Assembly: GCF_900090315.1 (NCBI RefSeq) | Contig: NZ_FMHZ01000002.1 | Coordinates: 3,686,001-3,750,000 of the forward strand | Direction: 5' to 3' | DNA length: 64,000 nucleotides | From: Micromonospora citrea | Lineage (GTDB): Bacteria > Actinomycetota > Actinomycetes > Mycobacteriales > Micromonosporaceae | In this document: piece after piece, positions 32,382-41,387 of the stretch | Layout: every line of letters begins with the position of its first letter | Position numbering within the stretch: position 1 is the first letter of the stretch | Program-made: the position numbers and the translations under genes | Notes under the pieces: generated by a model | What the model was told of the DNA's origin: nothing | Database searches by the model: none | The model's input: only the letters and a program-made list of their open reading frames with translations

Positions 32382-33190
32382 CCACCGAGACGCGCGAACC
32401 CGCGATCAGGGTGCGGGCCATCACGAAGTCCTACAAGGATCTGCACGTGCTGCGGGGCGTCGACTTCGACGTGGCGGCCGGGAGCATCTTCGCTCTGCTC
32501 GGCTCGAACGGCGCCGGAAAGACCACGCTGGTGCGGATCCTGTCGACGCTGCTGAAGGCGAACACCGGCACCGCGACCGTGCACGGCTTCGACGTCTCCT
32601 CGGCCCCGGGCGAGGTACGCAAGTCGATCAGCCTGACCGGGCAGTTCGCCGCAGTCGACGAGGTGCTCACCGGCCGGGAGAATCTGGTCCTGGTCGCGAA
32701 GCTGCGCCACCTGAAGAACCCGGGTGCGATCGCCGACGACATGCTCGCCCGTTTCTCGCTCACCGATGCCGGCAATCGCCGGGCGGCGACGTACTCGGGC
32801 GGCATGCGCCGGCGGCTGGACATCGCGATGAGCCTTGTCGGCAGCCCGCCGGTCGTGTTCCTCGACGAGCCGACCACCGGCCTCGACCCGCAGGCCCGCA
32901 TCGAGGTCTGGCAGACGGTGAAGCAGCTCGCCAAGGATGGCACGACCATCCTGCTGACCACGCAGTACCTCGACGAGGCCGAGCAACTCGCCGACCGGAT
33001 CGCGATCCTGCACAAGGGCACGATCATCCAGAACGGCACGCTCGCCGAGCTGAAGCAGCTCCTCCCGTCCACCAGGGTCGAGTACGTCGAGAAGCAGCCG
33101 ACCCTCGAGGACGTCTTCCTCGCCCTCGTCGGCGACACCAGTGACACCGCCGACAAGGCAGCCGTGTCCGCAGGAGAGGAATCCCGATGA
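32378..33190 (+). CDS. ABC transporter ATP-binding protein (DrrA-like)
   Basis: A 270-residue ATPase. Walker A GSNGAGKTT (about residues 43-51), Q-loop LTGQFAAVDEVLTG, signature YSGGMRRRLDIA, Walker B PVVFLDEPTTGLDP, H-loop LLTTQYLDEAEQLADR. The latter with the C-terminal extension fits the DrrA family of drug exporters. Overlaps DUF1048 and the permease gene by 4 bp each. Confidence 0.93.
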   Translation: MTTETREPAIRVRAITKSYKDLHVLRGVDFDVAAGSIFALLGSNGAGKTTLVRILSTLLKANTGTATVHGFDVSSAPGEVRKSISLTGQFAAVDEVLTGRENLVLVAKLRHLKNPGAIADDMLARFSLTDAGNRRAATYSGGMRRRLDIAMSLVGSPPVVFLDEPTTGLDPQARIEVWQTVKQLAKDGTTILLTTQYLDEAEQLADRIAILHKGTIIQNGTLAELKQLLPSTRVEYVEKQPTLEDVFLALVGDTSDTADKAAVSAGEESR

Positions 33191-33951
33191 CCGCCCACGT
33201 CCTCAGCGACACCGGAACCCTCACCGGCCGCTCCCTGCGTCACATCCTCCGCAGCCCGGACACCATCATCACCACAGCGGTCACCCCGGTCGCGCTGATG
33301 CTGCTCTTCGTGTACGTGCTGGGCGGAGCCATCAACACCGGATCCGACGAGTCGTACATCAACTACATGCTCCCGGGCATCCTGCTCATCACCATCGCCT
33401 CCGGCATCGCCTACACGGCGTACCGGCTGTTCCTCGACATGCAGGGCGGCATCTTCGAACGCTTCCAGTCGATGCCGATCCCACGATCCTCCGTGCTCTG
33501 GGCGCATGTCCTGACCTCACTCGTCGCCAACCTGGCGTCGCTCGTGATCGTCACCGGCGTCGCGCTGATCATGGGGTTCCGCACCGGCGCGTCCATGGTC
33601 GACTGGCTCGCCGTCGCCGGCATCCTGATCCTGTTCATCCTCGGCCTCACCTGGGTCGCCGTGATGGCGGGCCTTTCCGCCAAGACCGTCGACGGCGCGA
33701 GCGCCTTCAGCTACCCGCTGATCTTCCTGCCCTTCATCAGCTCGGCGTTCGTCCCCACCGACTCGATGCCTGGCCCGGTCGCGTGGTTCGCCGAGAACCA
33801 GCCGGTGACGTCCATCGTGAACACTCTCCGCGCGCTGTTCGCGCAGCAACCCGTCGGCAACGACATCTGGATCGCCCTCGCCTGGTGCGTCGGCCTGCTC
33901 GTCGCCGCCTACGTCGCCGCGACAGCGATCTACCGCAAGAAGATCAGCTAG
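33187..33951 (+). CDS. ABC-2 type transporter permease (DrrB-like)
   Basis: A 254-residue ABC-2 permease with six helices. GGAINTGSDESYINYMLPGIL and FERFQSMPIPRSSVLWAH are family hallmarks. It pairs with the ATPase to export a hydrophobic compound. Starts inside the stop of the ATPase gene (ATGA). Confidence 0.9.
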   Translation: MTAHVLSDTGTLTGRSLRHILRSPDTIITTAVTPVALMLLFVYVLGGAINTGSDESYINYMLPGILLITIASGIAYTAYRLFLDMQGGIFERFQSMPIPRSSVLWAHVLTSLVANLASLVIVTGVALIMGFRTGASMVDWLAVAGILILFILGLTWVAVMAGLSAKTVDGASAFSYPLIFLPFISSAFVPTDSMPGPVAWFAENQPVTSIVNTLRALFAQQPVGNDIWIALAWCVGLLVAAYVAATAIYRKKIS

Positions 33952-34066
33952 CCGATCGCAAGAAGACAGCGCCGCATCCGTGGGCTGGACAACCCGGCCG
34001 CCGGGCACCTGCCCGAGCTCTGCGACCCGCGGATCACGGCGCGGATCCTGGAAGGACTACAGCGTG

Positions 34067-35434
34067 ATGGGCATGACAAGCGAAACTCCCGAGCATGGGC
34101 TCGTTGGGCGCCGGACCGTGTTGAAGGGCGTGGTGGGCGCCGGCGTGCTCACCGGCCTCACCGGCCTCGCCGGACACGGCACCGCTTCCGCAAGCGTCTC
34201 CGGTAGCGATGCTGGTGACGGTGGTGAGTGCGGTGTCGCGCGCGGCTGGGGAAAGGTGGCGGACGCGTTCCGTGCGAACTTCGAGGGCCCCGGCGAGGTG
34301 GGTGCGGCGTGCAGCGTCTACGTGGGTGGCCGCCTCGTGGTCAACCTGTGGGGCGGCCTCGCCGACCGCGCGGCGAACCGACGGTGGCGCAGAAACACCA
34401 TCATGCAGGTCGCGTCCACGACGAAGGGCGCTACCGCGATCTGTGCACACCTGCTGGTACAGCGCGGTCTGCTGGATCTGGACGCGCCGGTGGTGCGGTA
34501 CTGGCCGGAGTTCGGCGCCCACGGCAAGGACCAGATCCCGGTGCGCTGGCTGTTGTCGCACCAGGCCGGGCTGCCGATCGTTGACGGACCGCTGACCTTC
34601 GAGCAGGCATGCGCCTGGGACCCGGTCATCCGGGCATTGGAGGCGCAGCCGCCGCTGTGGGAGCCGGGCACCCAGCACATCTACCACGCCAACACCTACG
34701 GATACCTGGTCGGCGAGGTCGTGCGTCGGATCACCGGCAAGTCACTCGGCACCTTCTTCGCCGAGGAGGTGGCTCGCCCGCTCGGCTTGAGCGCCTGGAT
34801 CGGGTTGCCCGCCAGACACGAGCCACGGGTGGCGAAGATCCACAACGCTGCTCCGTTCAGCGTGGAAGAGTTGCTCGCCGGGATGATCAGGGTTACCGGG
34901 CTCGACGCGGAGACGGTAACTGCCTGGGTCACCGCCCTGTACAGTCCGGGCTCCGTCGCAATGCGCGCCGGCGAACTCGGCGGTGCCTTCACCACGTCCG
35001 ACTACTTCACCACGCGTGCCTGGCGTGCATCCGAGCACCCAGCCGCGAACATGGTCGCCGACGCACACTCGATCGCCCGGATGTACGCCGCCACGGTCAG
35101 CAACGTCAACGGTGTACGACTGCTCAACCCGGCAACCGTCGCAAGAGCGACGGAGATCCACACCGACAAGACATCGATGTACGGGCTGCCGTCAGGGCTG
35201 AACATCCCCGCTGACCGTTCCTTCAACATGTCACTCGGGTTCTGGCGAGCCTGCCCGCCCTACCCGATGCTCAGCCCGGCGTCGTTTGGCCACCCAGGCT
35301 CCGGCGGCTCGGTCGGCTTCGCCGACCCCGACGCCGGTGTCGGCTTCGGCTACGCCACCAACCTCTGGAACTTCCGACCCGACGACCCACGGGCGACGAA
35401 CCTGGCCAACGCCGTCCGAACCTGCCTCGGATGA
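34067..35434 (+). CDS. Tat-exported serine hydrolase (class C beta-lactamase/EstB-like)
   Basis: A 455-residue protein. The N-terminus has a twin-arginine signal (VGRRTVLKGVVGAG). The beta-lactamase-fold motifs are STTKGAT (SxxK nucleophile, about residue 117), YHANTYGYLVGE (catalytic Tyr) and HPGSGGSVGFADP near the C-terminus (third motif HxG). This set fits EstB-type esterases and D-aminopeptidase-like proteins more than true beta-lactamases. ATG 34067 is 10 bp after GAAGGA; GTG 34064 is equally possible. It lies 115 bp after the ABC operon in the same direction and may be cotranscribed. Confidence 0.82.
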   Translation: MGMTSETPEHGLVGRRTVLKGVVGAGVLTGLTGLAGHGTASASVSGSDAGDGGECGVARGWGKVADAFRANFEGPGEVGAACSVYVGGRLVVNLWGGLADRAANRRWRRNTIMQVASTTKGATAICAHLLVQRGLLDLDAPVVRYWPEFGAHGKDQIPVRWLLSHQAGLPIVDGPLTFEQACAWDPVIRALEAQPPLWEPGTQHIYHANTYGYLVGEVVRRITGKSLGTFFAEEVARPLGLSAWIGLPARHEPRVAKIHNAAPFSVEELLAGMIRVTGLDAETVTAWVTALYSPGSVAMRAGELGGAFTTSDYFTTRAWRASEHPAANMVADAHSIARMYAATVSNVNGVRLLNPATVARATEIHTDKTSMYGLPSGLNIPADRSFNMSLGFWRACPPYPMLSPASFGHPGSGGSVGFADPDAGVGFGYATNLWNFRPDDPRATNLANAVRTCLG

Positions 35435-35947
35435 CGCGCGAACAACGCACTACTGCCTGACCGTGCCGAACTCGCGCGGGCCGAGTTCCGTCGCCACCTC
35501 GACGAAGCCGCGCCTGCGCGGGTGCAGCGCGTCCTTCGTCAGAACAGCACCCACTCGATGGCCGGCGCCGCGTCATGGACCGGCACGAAGCGCAGTACGT
35601 GCTCGTTCAGCGGCATCAGCCACTCGTGGGCGGCGACCGTGAGAACACCTCGTGGAAGGTGACGACCAGTGGATCCTGCAGAATGCGCCGGCCCCTAAGG
35701 GTCCGGTTGGGCAGCACCGCCTGAATTTGGTACTGCGGGCGCCGGTTGGCCGGGGTGGATGAAGGCCCAGTCGGCGCCCGACAGGCCCTGCGCGACGCCC
35801 AAACCACCTGCTACGCCAGCCACAACTGGCACCCGCTGTTCACCGCTGGATGCGGGCGACCACGACGGCCCGCAGGAGGGCAGGCGTGGTGTGACGTCGG
35901 CCCGCCCATGTGGAGCGGGCCGACCGACGTGCCGCGCTGACGGGACG
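35435..35947. other. decayed DNA without intact gene
   Basis: About 510 bp. On the minus strand short protein-like tails can be read, for example one ending AAPAIEWVLF at about 35540 and another ending LGPREFGTVRQ at about 35458, each stopped or frame-broken. These look like gene ruins of the island. Confidence 0.5.
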
Positions 35948-36757
35948 TCAGCCACTGCCGAGGGCTTCGGTCGGAGCCAGCGCGGCGGCGCGCATGGAGG
36001 GATAGACGCCGGCGGCCATTCCCACGACCAAGGCACCGGCGAGGCCCGCCAGCGTCGCGGGAAGCGGGACGATGACGGGCCAGTGGTGCCAGGTCGCCCA
36101 CGCCACCGTGGCGGCTCCTCCAAGCAGTGCTCCGGTGACGCCGCCCAGCAGCGCCAGCATCATCGACTCGATCAGGAACTGGCTGCGGATCTGGCCCCTG
36201 GTCGCCCCCAGCGCACGGCGTAGTCCGATCTCGGCTCGGCGCTCCAGCACCGAGATGACCATGGTGTTGGCCACGCCGATCCCGCCGACGAGGAGCGCGA
36301 CCGCGGCCAGCGCGAGGAACAGCGTCGAGAACGCGTTCTGGGTGGCTCGTTTGGCGAGCAGTGCCTCCGAGGGACGGCTGACCACGACATCGGCGGGCTG
36401 CTGCGGGTTCACCGTCTCCGGCAGGACGGCGCGGACGTCCTCGATCGCCGGTTCGGCGGTCTGGATGTAGAGGACCGTGGGGTGGCCGTCGAAGGCCAGC
36501 TCTGAGCGGGCGGCGTGCCAGCCGACGAACACCGATCGGTCGATCTCCGGAAGCAGGGGCACGGCGGCGAGGATGCCGACGACGGTGAACCACCGGTCAC
36601 CGATCATGACCTGCTGGCCGACCCCGTCACCGGTGGGCACGCCGGCGATCCCCAGTCTCGACGCCGCCACCGCGCCGAGTACCACGGTGGGGATCCGGGA
36701 GGTCGTCTCGGTGAGCCACTGACCGTGCTGATCGTCCGACCACTGAGCAGCAGGCCA
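35948..36757 (-). pseudogene. MacB/FtsX-type ABC permease, 5'-truncated
   Basis: The C-terminal part of a MacB-like permease. LGAVAASRLGI, DRWFTVVGIL and VLERRAEIGLRRALGATRGQ, together with the last three membrane helices, are well preserved to the natural end APTEALGSG. Recognisable homology begins at about 36720; the first membrane helix, the start codon and half of the periplasmic core are missing, and no ATPase partner is adjacent. The break coincides with the right tRNA-Arg repeat at 36761-36782, so the gene was cut by the recombination that created the island edge. Confidence 0.75.
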
Positions 36758-36760
36758 GCG

Positions 36761-36782
36761 GTCGAGTTCCCTCGGGCGCACA
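36761..36782 (+). repeat. tRNA-Arg 3' end remnant, right copy (putative att site)
   Basis: GTCGAGTTCCCTCGGGCGCA plus CA resembles the tRNA-Arg(ACG) T arm and acceptor end at 31091-31112, with small indels in the T arm. It is followed by a tRNA-style terminator. Confidence 0.6.
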
Positions 36783-36787
36783 GCAGG

Positions 36788-36821
36788 AAGAGGCCGTCTC
36801 GGGGAACCGTGACGGCCTCTT
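36788..36821 (+). terminator. tRNA-style terminator after the att remnant
   Basis: An 11-bp perfect stem AAGAGGCCGTC (36788-36798) with 36811-36821 and a T-run after it, 5 bp after the tRNA remnant. Confidence 0.75.
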
Positions 36822-36915
36822 TCCGTCCTGGGCAGCACGAAGTGCAGCAACAGTCCCGGCCGGCCCGGGGAACCACGCTTCAGCGCTCCACACCGCCCAC
36901 CCGTTCGCCCAGGCT

Positions 36916-37446
36916 TCAGCCAGCGCGGTTCGCCGGGCGGGGTTCTCGTGCGGCGACGGCGGGGTGGGCCGGCTGCCTGTTGACGACGCCTGCCGCCCAG
37001 AGGGCGACGGCGATGAAGACGATCTGCTCCGGAATCCGGAACCACAGCGGCGTGGCGGGATCGCCGTTGAGCGGCACGTTCTCCAGGGCGGCGTATACGT
37101 TGGCCGGGAACATCAACACGAACAGGACGGAGAGACCGATTCCGGCTGCCGTACGGGTCCGTGCCAGGACGAGTCCCAGGGCGCCGAGGAATTCCAGTAC
37201 GCCGGTCCCATATACCACCAGGCTGGGGAACGGGACGAACGGCGGAACCATGGCCACCATGTCGCCGTGGCTGGGCATCACCGTGACGCTGTCGGGGACG
37301 AAGTGTGCGGCACCGGTGAAGACGAGCATGACGGCCAGTCCGTGGGCCGCGCTGGTCCGCCAGTCGGCGAACCGACGCACCCCGACCACGGCGAGCAGGC
37401 GGAACCCCAGCGTGGGGATCGCGAACAGCATGAGTGTCGTGAACAA
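36916..37446 (-). CDS. DoxX family membrane protein
   Basis: A 176-residue protein with four helices. LVFTGAAHFVP, MVAMVPPFVP and GVLEFLGALGLV are typical of the DoxX family, which includes small membrane subunits linked to quinone or thiol redox systems. The start TTG at 37446 has GGGAGAAGGA upstream; an in-frame ATG lies at 37431. Last gene of a three-gene group. Confidence 0.82.
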   Translation of the reverse strand: MFTTLMLFAIPTLGFRLLAVVGVRRFADWRTSAAHGLAVMLVFTGAAHFVPDSVTVMPSHGDMVAMVPPFVPFPSLVVYGTGVLEFLGALGLVLARTRTAAGIGLSVLFVLMFPANVYAALENVPLNGDPATPLWFRIPEQIVFIAVALWAAGVVNRQPAHPAVAAREPRPANRAG

Positions 37447-37548
37447 GTCCTTCTCCCGAGATGAGGTCGCCGGAAAGCGGTCAGCAGCCGGCGAAGAGAG
37501 CAGGGTGGGGCCCGTACGCGTGCCGGGCCGGGACGGGGTGGCGGACCG

Positions 37549-38433
37549 TCAGACCTGAGTGAAGGCGAGTGGCACCCCGTAGGCGTCCTCGGCCGTGACG
37601 TAGAAGCCCTCCGGGGTGGTGTGGGTGGAGATCTCGTTGTGCTCGATGAGCTTGCGCGCGGCGGTCAGGTCGCGGACAGCGACGGTGTGGGCGGCCAGCA
37701 GGGGCAGGCCGGGCAGGGCGTGTCCGGGAAGGACGTCGTCGAGCGAGGACTGCGGGATGATCTCCACTCGGCCGTGCCGCAGGTGGATCACGCGCTTGGG
37801 GCCTTCGATCCACACGTCGGCGTCCAGGATGCGGGCGTAGCGCTCTTCGTGGCCGTCGACCTCGTCGTCGGGCGCGACCAGCAGCACGCTGTGCAGGCCG
37901 ACCGCGCCGTTGGGGTGATCGAGATACCGAGGCTGGTGGACGTACTGCGGCGTGAAGTGCTGCGTTGCCTGGAGCGCCCCCTCGGGGGTGTGGGCGGCAT
38001 CGATGCGGACGCTGTCGGCGCGGACGGTCCGCGGTCCGTCGGGGGTGGAGACCTCTCGTTGCAGCGCGCGGATCCCGGTGGAGGCGAGGCCGGCCGCGCG
38101 TAGCCGCTCCGCGGTGGCCTGGACGTCGCGGGAGCCGAGGGTCATCAGCAGGCCGCGGTAGGTCTGGCGCAGCTGGTGGACGCCCCAGGGGTCGGGGGCG
38201 GCGGGGTCGACGATGCCGAGCAGTTCGATGAACGACTGCCCGAAGTAGGCGCACCGGTTGGCGGTGCAGGTGGGCAGGAGCGGACCGCCGGGCCGTTCGG
38301 CCAGGTGGTGGGGCGAGACGGGGCTCAGGGTGAAACCGAGAGCCGCGTAACGGGCGGAGGCCGCGGTGAGGTCGGTGGTGATGAGCACGGTGTGGTCGAT
38401 GTAGTCGATGTCGGCGGCGTATTCGGTGTTCAT
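37549..38433 (-). CDS. VOC-superfamily (glyoxalase-like) protein
   Basis: A 294-residue two-module VOC protein. DIDYIDHTVLITTDL begins the first beta-alpha-beta module with a possible metal His, RCAYFGQSFIELLG closes it, and HPNGAVGLHSVLLVAPD begins the second; the layout fits the Glyoxalase_3 domain. Such proteins catalyse glyoxalase, extradiol or isomerase reactions or sequester drugs. ATG 38433 has GAGGGA 8 bp upstream. Confidence 0.78.
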   Translation of the reverse strand: MNTEYAADIDYIDHTVLITTDLTAASARYAALGFTLSPVSPHHLAERPGGPLLPTCTANRCAYFGQSFIELLGIVDPAAPDPWGVHQLRQTYRGLLMTLGSRDVQATAERLRAAGLASTGIRALQREVSTPDGPRTVRADSVRIDAAHTPEGALQATQHFTPQYVHQPRYLDHPNGAVGLHSVLLVAPDDEVDGHEERYARILDADVWIEGPKRVIHLRHGRVEIIPQSSLDDVLPGHALPGLPLLAAHTVAVRDLTAARKLIEHNEISTHTTPEGFYVTAEDAYGVPLAFTQV

Positions 38434-38516
38434 GCGCGGTGTCCCTCGTGAATTTCCGGGTTGACGTGGTGCGGCTGGACGTGGTGCGGCTGGCTGGCGG
38501 AACCGAAGATGCGACC

Positions 38517-38957
38517 TCACGCGGCCGCGGCGACCGCGGCGGCGATGAAGAGCACCTGCAGGACCGTGCGGGTCGGCAGGGGGGTCACGGGTTTCCCGGC
38601 CAGGGTGAGACCCCGGCGGGCCGCCGAGACGTTGGCCGGGAACATCGCGAGCATGAGCACGGCCAGCCCGATCGCCGCGTACGGCGCGGTCGGCGGAAAC
38701 AGCAGTCCGGCGGCGCCGGCGAGCTCCAGGACGCCGGTGAGCGTGACCAGCAGGGCCGGGTGCGGGATCGCCGGCGGGATCATCGCGACGAAGTCGCGGC
38801 GCCATGAGGACAGGAAATGGGGCACGCCGGTGAAGACGAACATCAGGGCCAGCGCGCCCCGCAGGGCCGGCTGCCAGGCGTCCAGGGCGTCGACGCCGAC
38901 CAGGCCGATGAGCCGTAGCACGATGAATCCGCCCGTGAGGGCGATGAACGGAACCAT
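38517..38957 (-). CDS. DoxX family membrane protein
   Basis: A 146-residue paralogue of the DoxX gene at 36916: FVFTGVPHFLS, FVAMIPPAIPHP and LELAGAAGLLFP match the equivalent segments. ATG 38957 has GGAGG 5 bp upstream and gives four helices. It is the first gene after the tandem MarR-type operators. Confidence 0.82.
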   Translation of the reverse strand: MVPFIALTGGFIVLRLIGLVGVDALDAWQPALRGALALMFVFTGVPHFLSSWRRDFVAMIPPAIPHPALLVTLTGVLELAGAAGLLFPPTAPYAAIGLAVLMLAMFPANVSAARRGLTLAGKPVTPLPTRTVLQVLFIAAAVAAAA

Positions 38958-38968
38958 CCCGTCCTCCA

Positions 38969-39021
38969 ATCTTGTCACCGTAAAGATTGAAGGAAACTCT
39001 TTATCTTGTCAACGTAAAGAT
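38969..39021 (-). promoter_or_regulatory. tandem MarR-type operators over a promoter
   Basis: Two 19-bp copies, 38969-38987 and 39003-39021, of ATCTTGTCAmCGTAAAGAT (one difference), each with ATCTT/AAGAT arms. Read on the minus strand, the outer copy contains TTGACA as a -35, with CAATCT 17 bp on inside the inner copy's edge. A MarR-family repressor bound here would cover the promoter of the DoxX/glyoxalase/DoxX genes. Confidence 0.7.
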
Positions 39022-39295
39022 GGGGGTGAGGGCTGCCACGCCGGGCATCGGCACGGAGGGAGGGTGAGGTGGATCGACCGCGCGAACATCCAGGGACGGA
39101 GCGTCCGATGGTTCGGCCCGCCCTCGGGGGTGCGAGGTCAGGGTGCGGGTGCAGCGCTGCGATCTCAGGGGACGGGGCCGTGCCGTGAGCGTCAGCTGTC
39201 GTCGCAGGCTGGGCCGGTAATCAGAGCCGTCGGGGCGCGGCGGTCGAGACAGCCGGCGGAGCCGGGCCGGTGTTGCGACCCGGCTCCCTTGCTGA

Positions 39296-40447
39296 TCAGT
39301 ACGGGCGGAGCGAGGTGAAGAACCGCCTGAGTTCGCCGGCGAGCAGGTCCGGTTCCTCGAGCGGCATGAAGTGGCCGCCCCTACCTGGCTCACTCCAGTG
39401 CCGGATGTCGGTGCAGGCGCGTTCGGTCATCTCGCGCGGGAAGTTGACCATCGACGGTTCGGTGCTCACCGTGAACGCGGCGGGCACCGTGATGTCGGGT
39501 CGTGGGCTGTTGCGGGCATAGTCGAAGTACTGGCGGAACGAGGAACCGATCGTGCCGCTCGCCCAGTACAGGGTGATGATCGTCAGCAGGGTGTCGCGGT
39601 CGAACCGGCTTTCCAGGTCTCCGTGGTTGTCGCTCCAGTCCCGGTACTTGTCGACGAGCCAGGCGGCCAGGCCGGCCGGCGAGTCGACAAGCGCCGCGGC
39701 GATGGTGTCCGGCCGGGTGCCCATGATGGCGCTGTACCCGCCGTCGGTCTGGTCGTACACCGCCTCGGCGTCGAGAAACGCCTGCTCGGCCGGCGACAGC
39801 GGGCGGGAGTCGAAGCTGGCCGGGAACGGTGGGTGGATCATGTGGATGCCGACCACCTGCTCGGGATACAGCGCGCCCAGCCAGCCGGTGACCACGCCGC
39901 CGACATCGCCGCCGAAGGCGCCGTAACGCTGGTAACCGAGGACATCGGTCATCAACAGGTGCATCGTCTGCGCCATCGTCGCACGGGTGAGCGGGCCCTT
40001 CGGCAGCTCCGAGTACAGGAACCCGGGCAGCGAGGGGACCACCACGTCGAACGCGTCGGCGGGATCGCCGCCGTGGCGAGCGGGGTTGGTCAGACGGTCG
40101 ACCAGCGGCAGCATCTCCACGAAGCTGCTGGGCCAACCGTGGCTCAGGATCAGCGGCAGCGGTGCGGGCGCGCCTTTCGGACGCGCCCCGGCCACCCTCA
40201 GGAAGTGCAGGCGCCGGCCGCCGATCTGAGTCTGGTAGTGCGGCAGTGCGTTGAGTTCTGCTTCCCGAGCACGCCAGTTGAATCCGTCGACCCAGTAGGA
40301 CACCAGGTGCCGCAGGTAGTCCGGGTCGGTGCCGGCCTGCCACGGCTGGTCGCCGCTGCGGCTGGTGAAGCGGGTACGGGTCAGTCGGGCCCGCAGGTCG
40401 TCGAGTATCTCGTCGGAGACGTCGATACGGAACGGGGAGAAGGTCAT
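39296..40447 (-). CDS. epoxide hydrolase (EHN/alpha-beta hydrolase family)
   Basis: A 383-residue epoxide hydrolase. The N-terminal EHN domain (PFRIDVSDEILDDLRARL) is followed by the oxyanion HGWP motif and the nucleophile GGDVGG (Asp, in place of Ser). The catalytic His lies in GRGGHFMPLEEP, with lid tyrosines before it. It opens xenobiotic or metabolite epoxides to diols. GGAGGA lies 5 bp before ATG 40447. It is just upstream, in the same direction, of the MarR-box operon. Confidence 0.88.
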   Translation of the reverse strand: MTFSPFRIDVSDEILDDLRARLTRTRFTSRSGDQPWQAGTDPDYLRHLVSYWVDGFNWRAREAELNALPHYQTQIGGRRLHFLRVAGARPKGAPAPLPLILSHGWPSSFVEMLPLVDRLTNPARHGGDPADAFDVVVPSLPGFLYSELPKGPLTRATMAQTMHLLMTDVLGYQRYGAFGGDVGGVVTGWLGALYPEQVVGIHMIHPPFPASFDSRPLSPAEQAFLDAEAVYDQTDGGYSAIMGTRPDTIAAALVDSPAGLAAWLVDKYRDWSDNHGDLESRFDRDTLLTIITLYWASGTIGSSFRQYFDYARNSPRPDITVPAAFTVSTEPSMVNFPREMTERACTDIRHWSEPGRGGHFMPLEEPDLLAGELRRFFTSLRPY

Positions 40448-41387
40448 TGTTCCTCCGGTCAGGAGGGCGCTCCCCGACGCGAGGTCAGCGAACAGGGATG
40501 GCCGGGTGGAGTGCCCAGACGTGATATTGGATGTTCACCGGGCTCACCTCCCCCTCATCGCTGCTGACGTGATCGATCTTAGACGCACTCCGCTGTCGCG
40601 ATGTACCCCCACGGGTTCCCGGCGCGGGCGGCAGGTGGTGGGGCTGGCCCGAACCGGCGTCCGACGTCCGGTGACGACGAGCGGCAGGCGTCGATGAGTG
40701 GGCAGCCGGGTGCGCCGGCGCGCGGTCGGACCGGCGCGGTGCTGGTGACGAAAGGGGCGACCCCGCTGCCCTCTGTCGGTAGCCGACCTATCGCCGGCCG
40801 TCGACCTAACGCCGCAAGCCGCCAAATCCTGCTTATCCGCCGATGTGGCTCATGGCTCCCCTGTCAGCACTCTTCGGGCGTGGCGGCGGCTTGTGCGCGG
40901 CGCTGCACCGGGCCGGATGGCGCCCGACCACCGCGGGCGCCCTGCGCCCCGCGCAGCCGCACGGGACCTGATCCGGCCCGCGCTCCACCGCGCCGGTGTC
41001 GGCCCGTTCCGGCATCCGGCCGTGCTGGTTCCGGGTCGGGCGTGCCGGTGCCGGCTCGTTTCCGCAGGTGCGGGGCGCTCTCCCGGCGGGCGTGGCGGTG
41101 TGCCGGCGTCGAGCCGACCGCCGGCACACCGGCCGGGGCGGGCCGGCCGGTCGGGGGCCGCGCCGGTGCGGAGCGGCGGCTCGGCCGGCGGCCAGCCGGA
41201 AGTTCCAGCCGGCGTGGGCCGGTAGGTGTCGTTTCCGACAGATCCGGCCGGTTGTTGCGGCTCGCCATAGCGGCGCGACGGGCCCGACCATTAGGCTCAT
41301 TTGCTGAGTGGGGGCCGCAAGACATCGTCTCTACTCGATTCCGGGTTGCGAGTATTGGCTGGTTGCGGCACCGAAGGGCAGGATGGA
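40448..41387. other. 940-bp stretch without a convincing gene
   Basis: Open frames exist on both strands, but all translate to Arg/Pro/Gly/Ala-rich noise without start signals. It must hold the promoters of the divergent epoxide hydrolase and alpha/beta hydrolase. AT-richer patches at 40515-40580 and 41225-41350 are the best candidates. No repeats or RNA elements were recognised. Confidence 0.55.

Noticed and set aside
33960..34066. Remnant of another gene between the ABC permease and the serine hydrolase
   Set aside because: A protein-like stretch (LDNPAAGHLPELCDPRITARI) can be read in one frame, but it is too short to assign and may be chance.
34067..35434. Beta-lactamase resistance gene
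   Set aside because: SxxK and Tyr motifs fit the wider serine hydrolase family; features match EstB-like esterases better.
40448..41387. Several 80-200-codon open frames in the long intergenic region
   Set aside because: No start signals, no domains, shadow-like composition on both strands.
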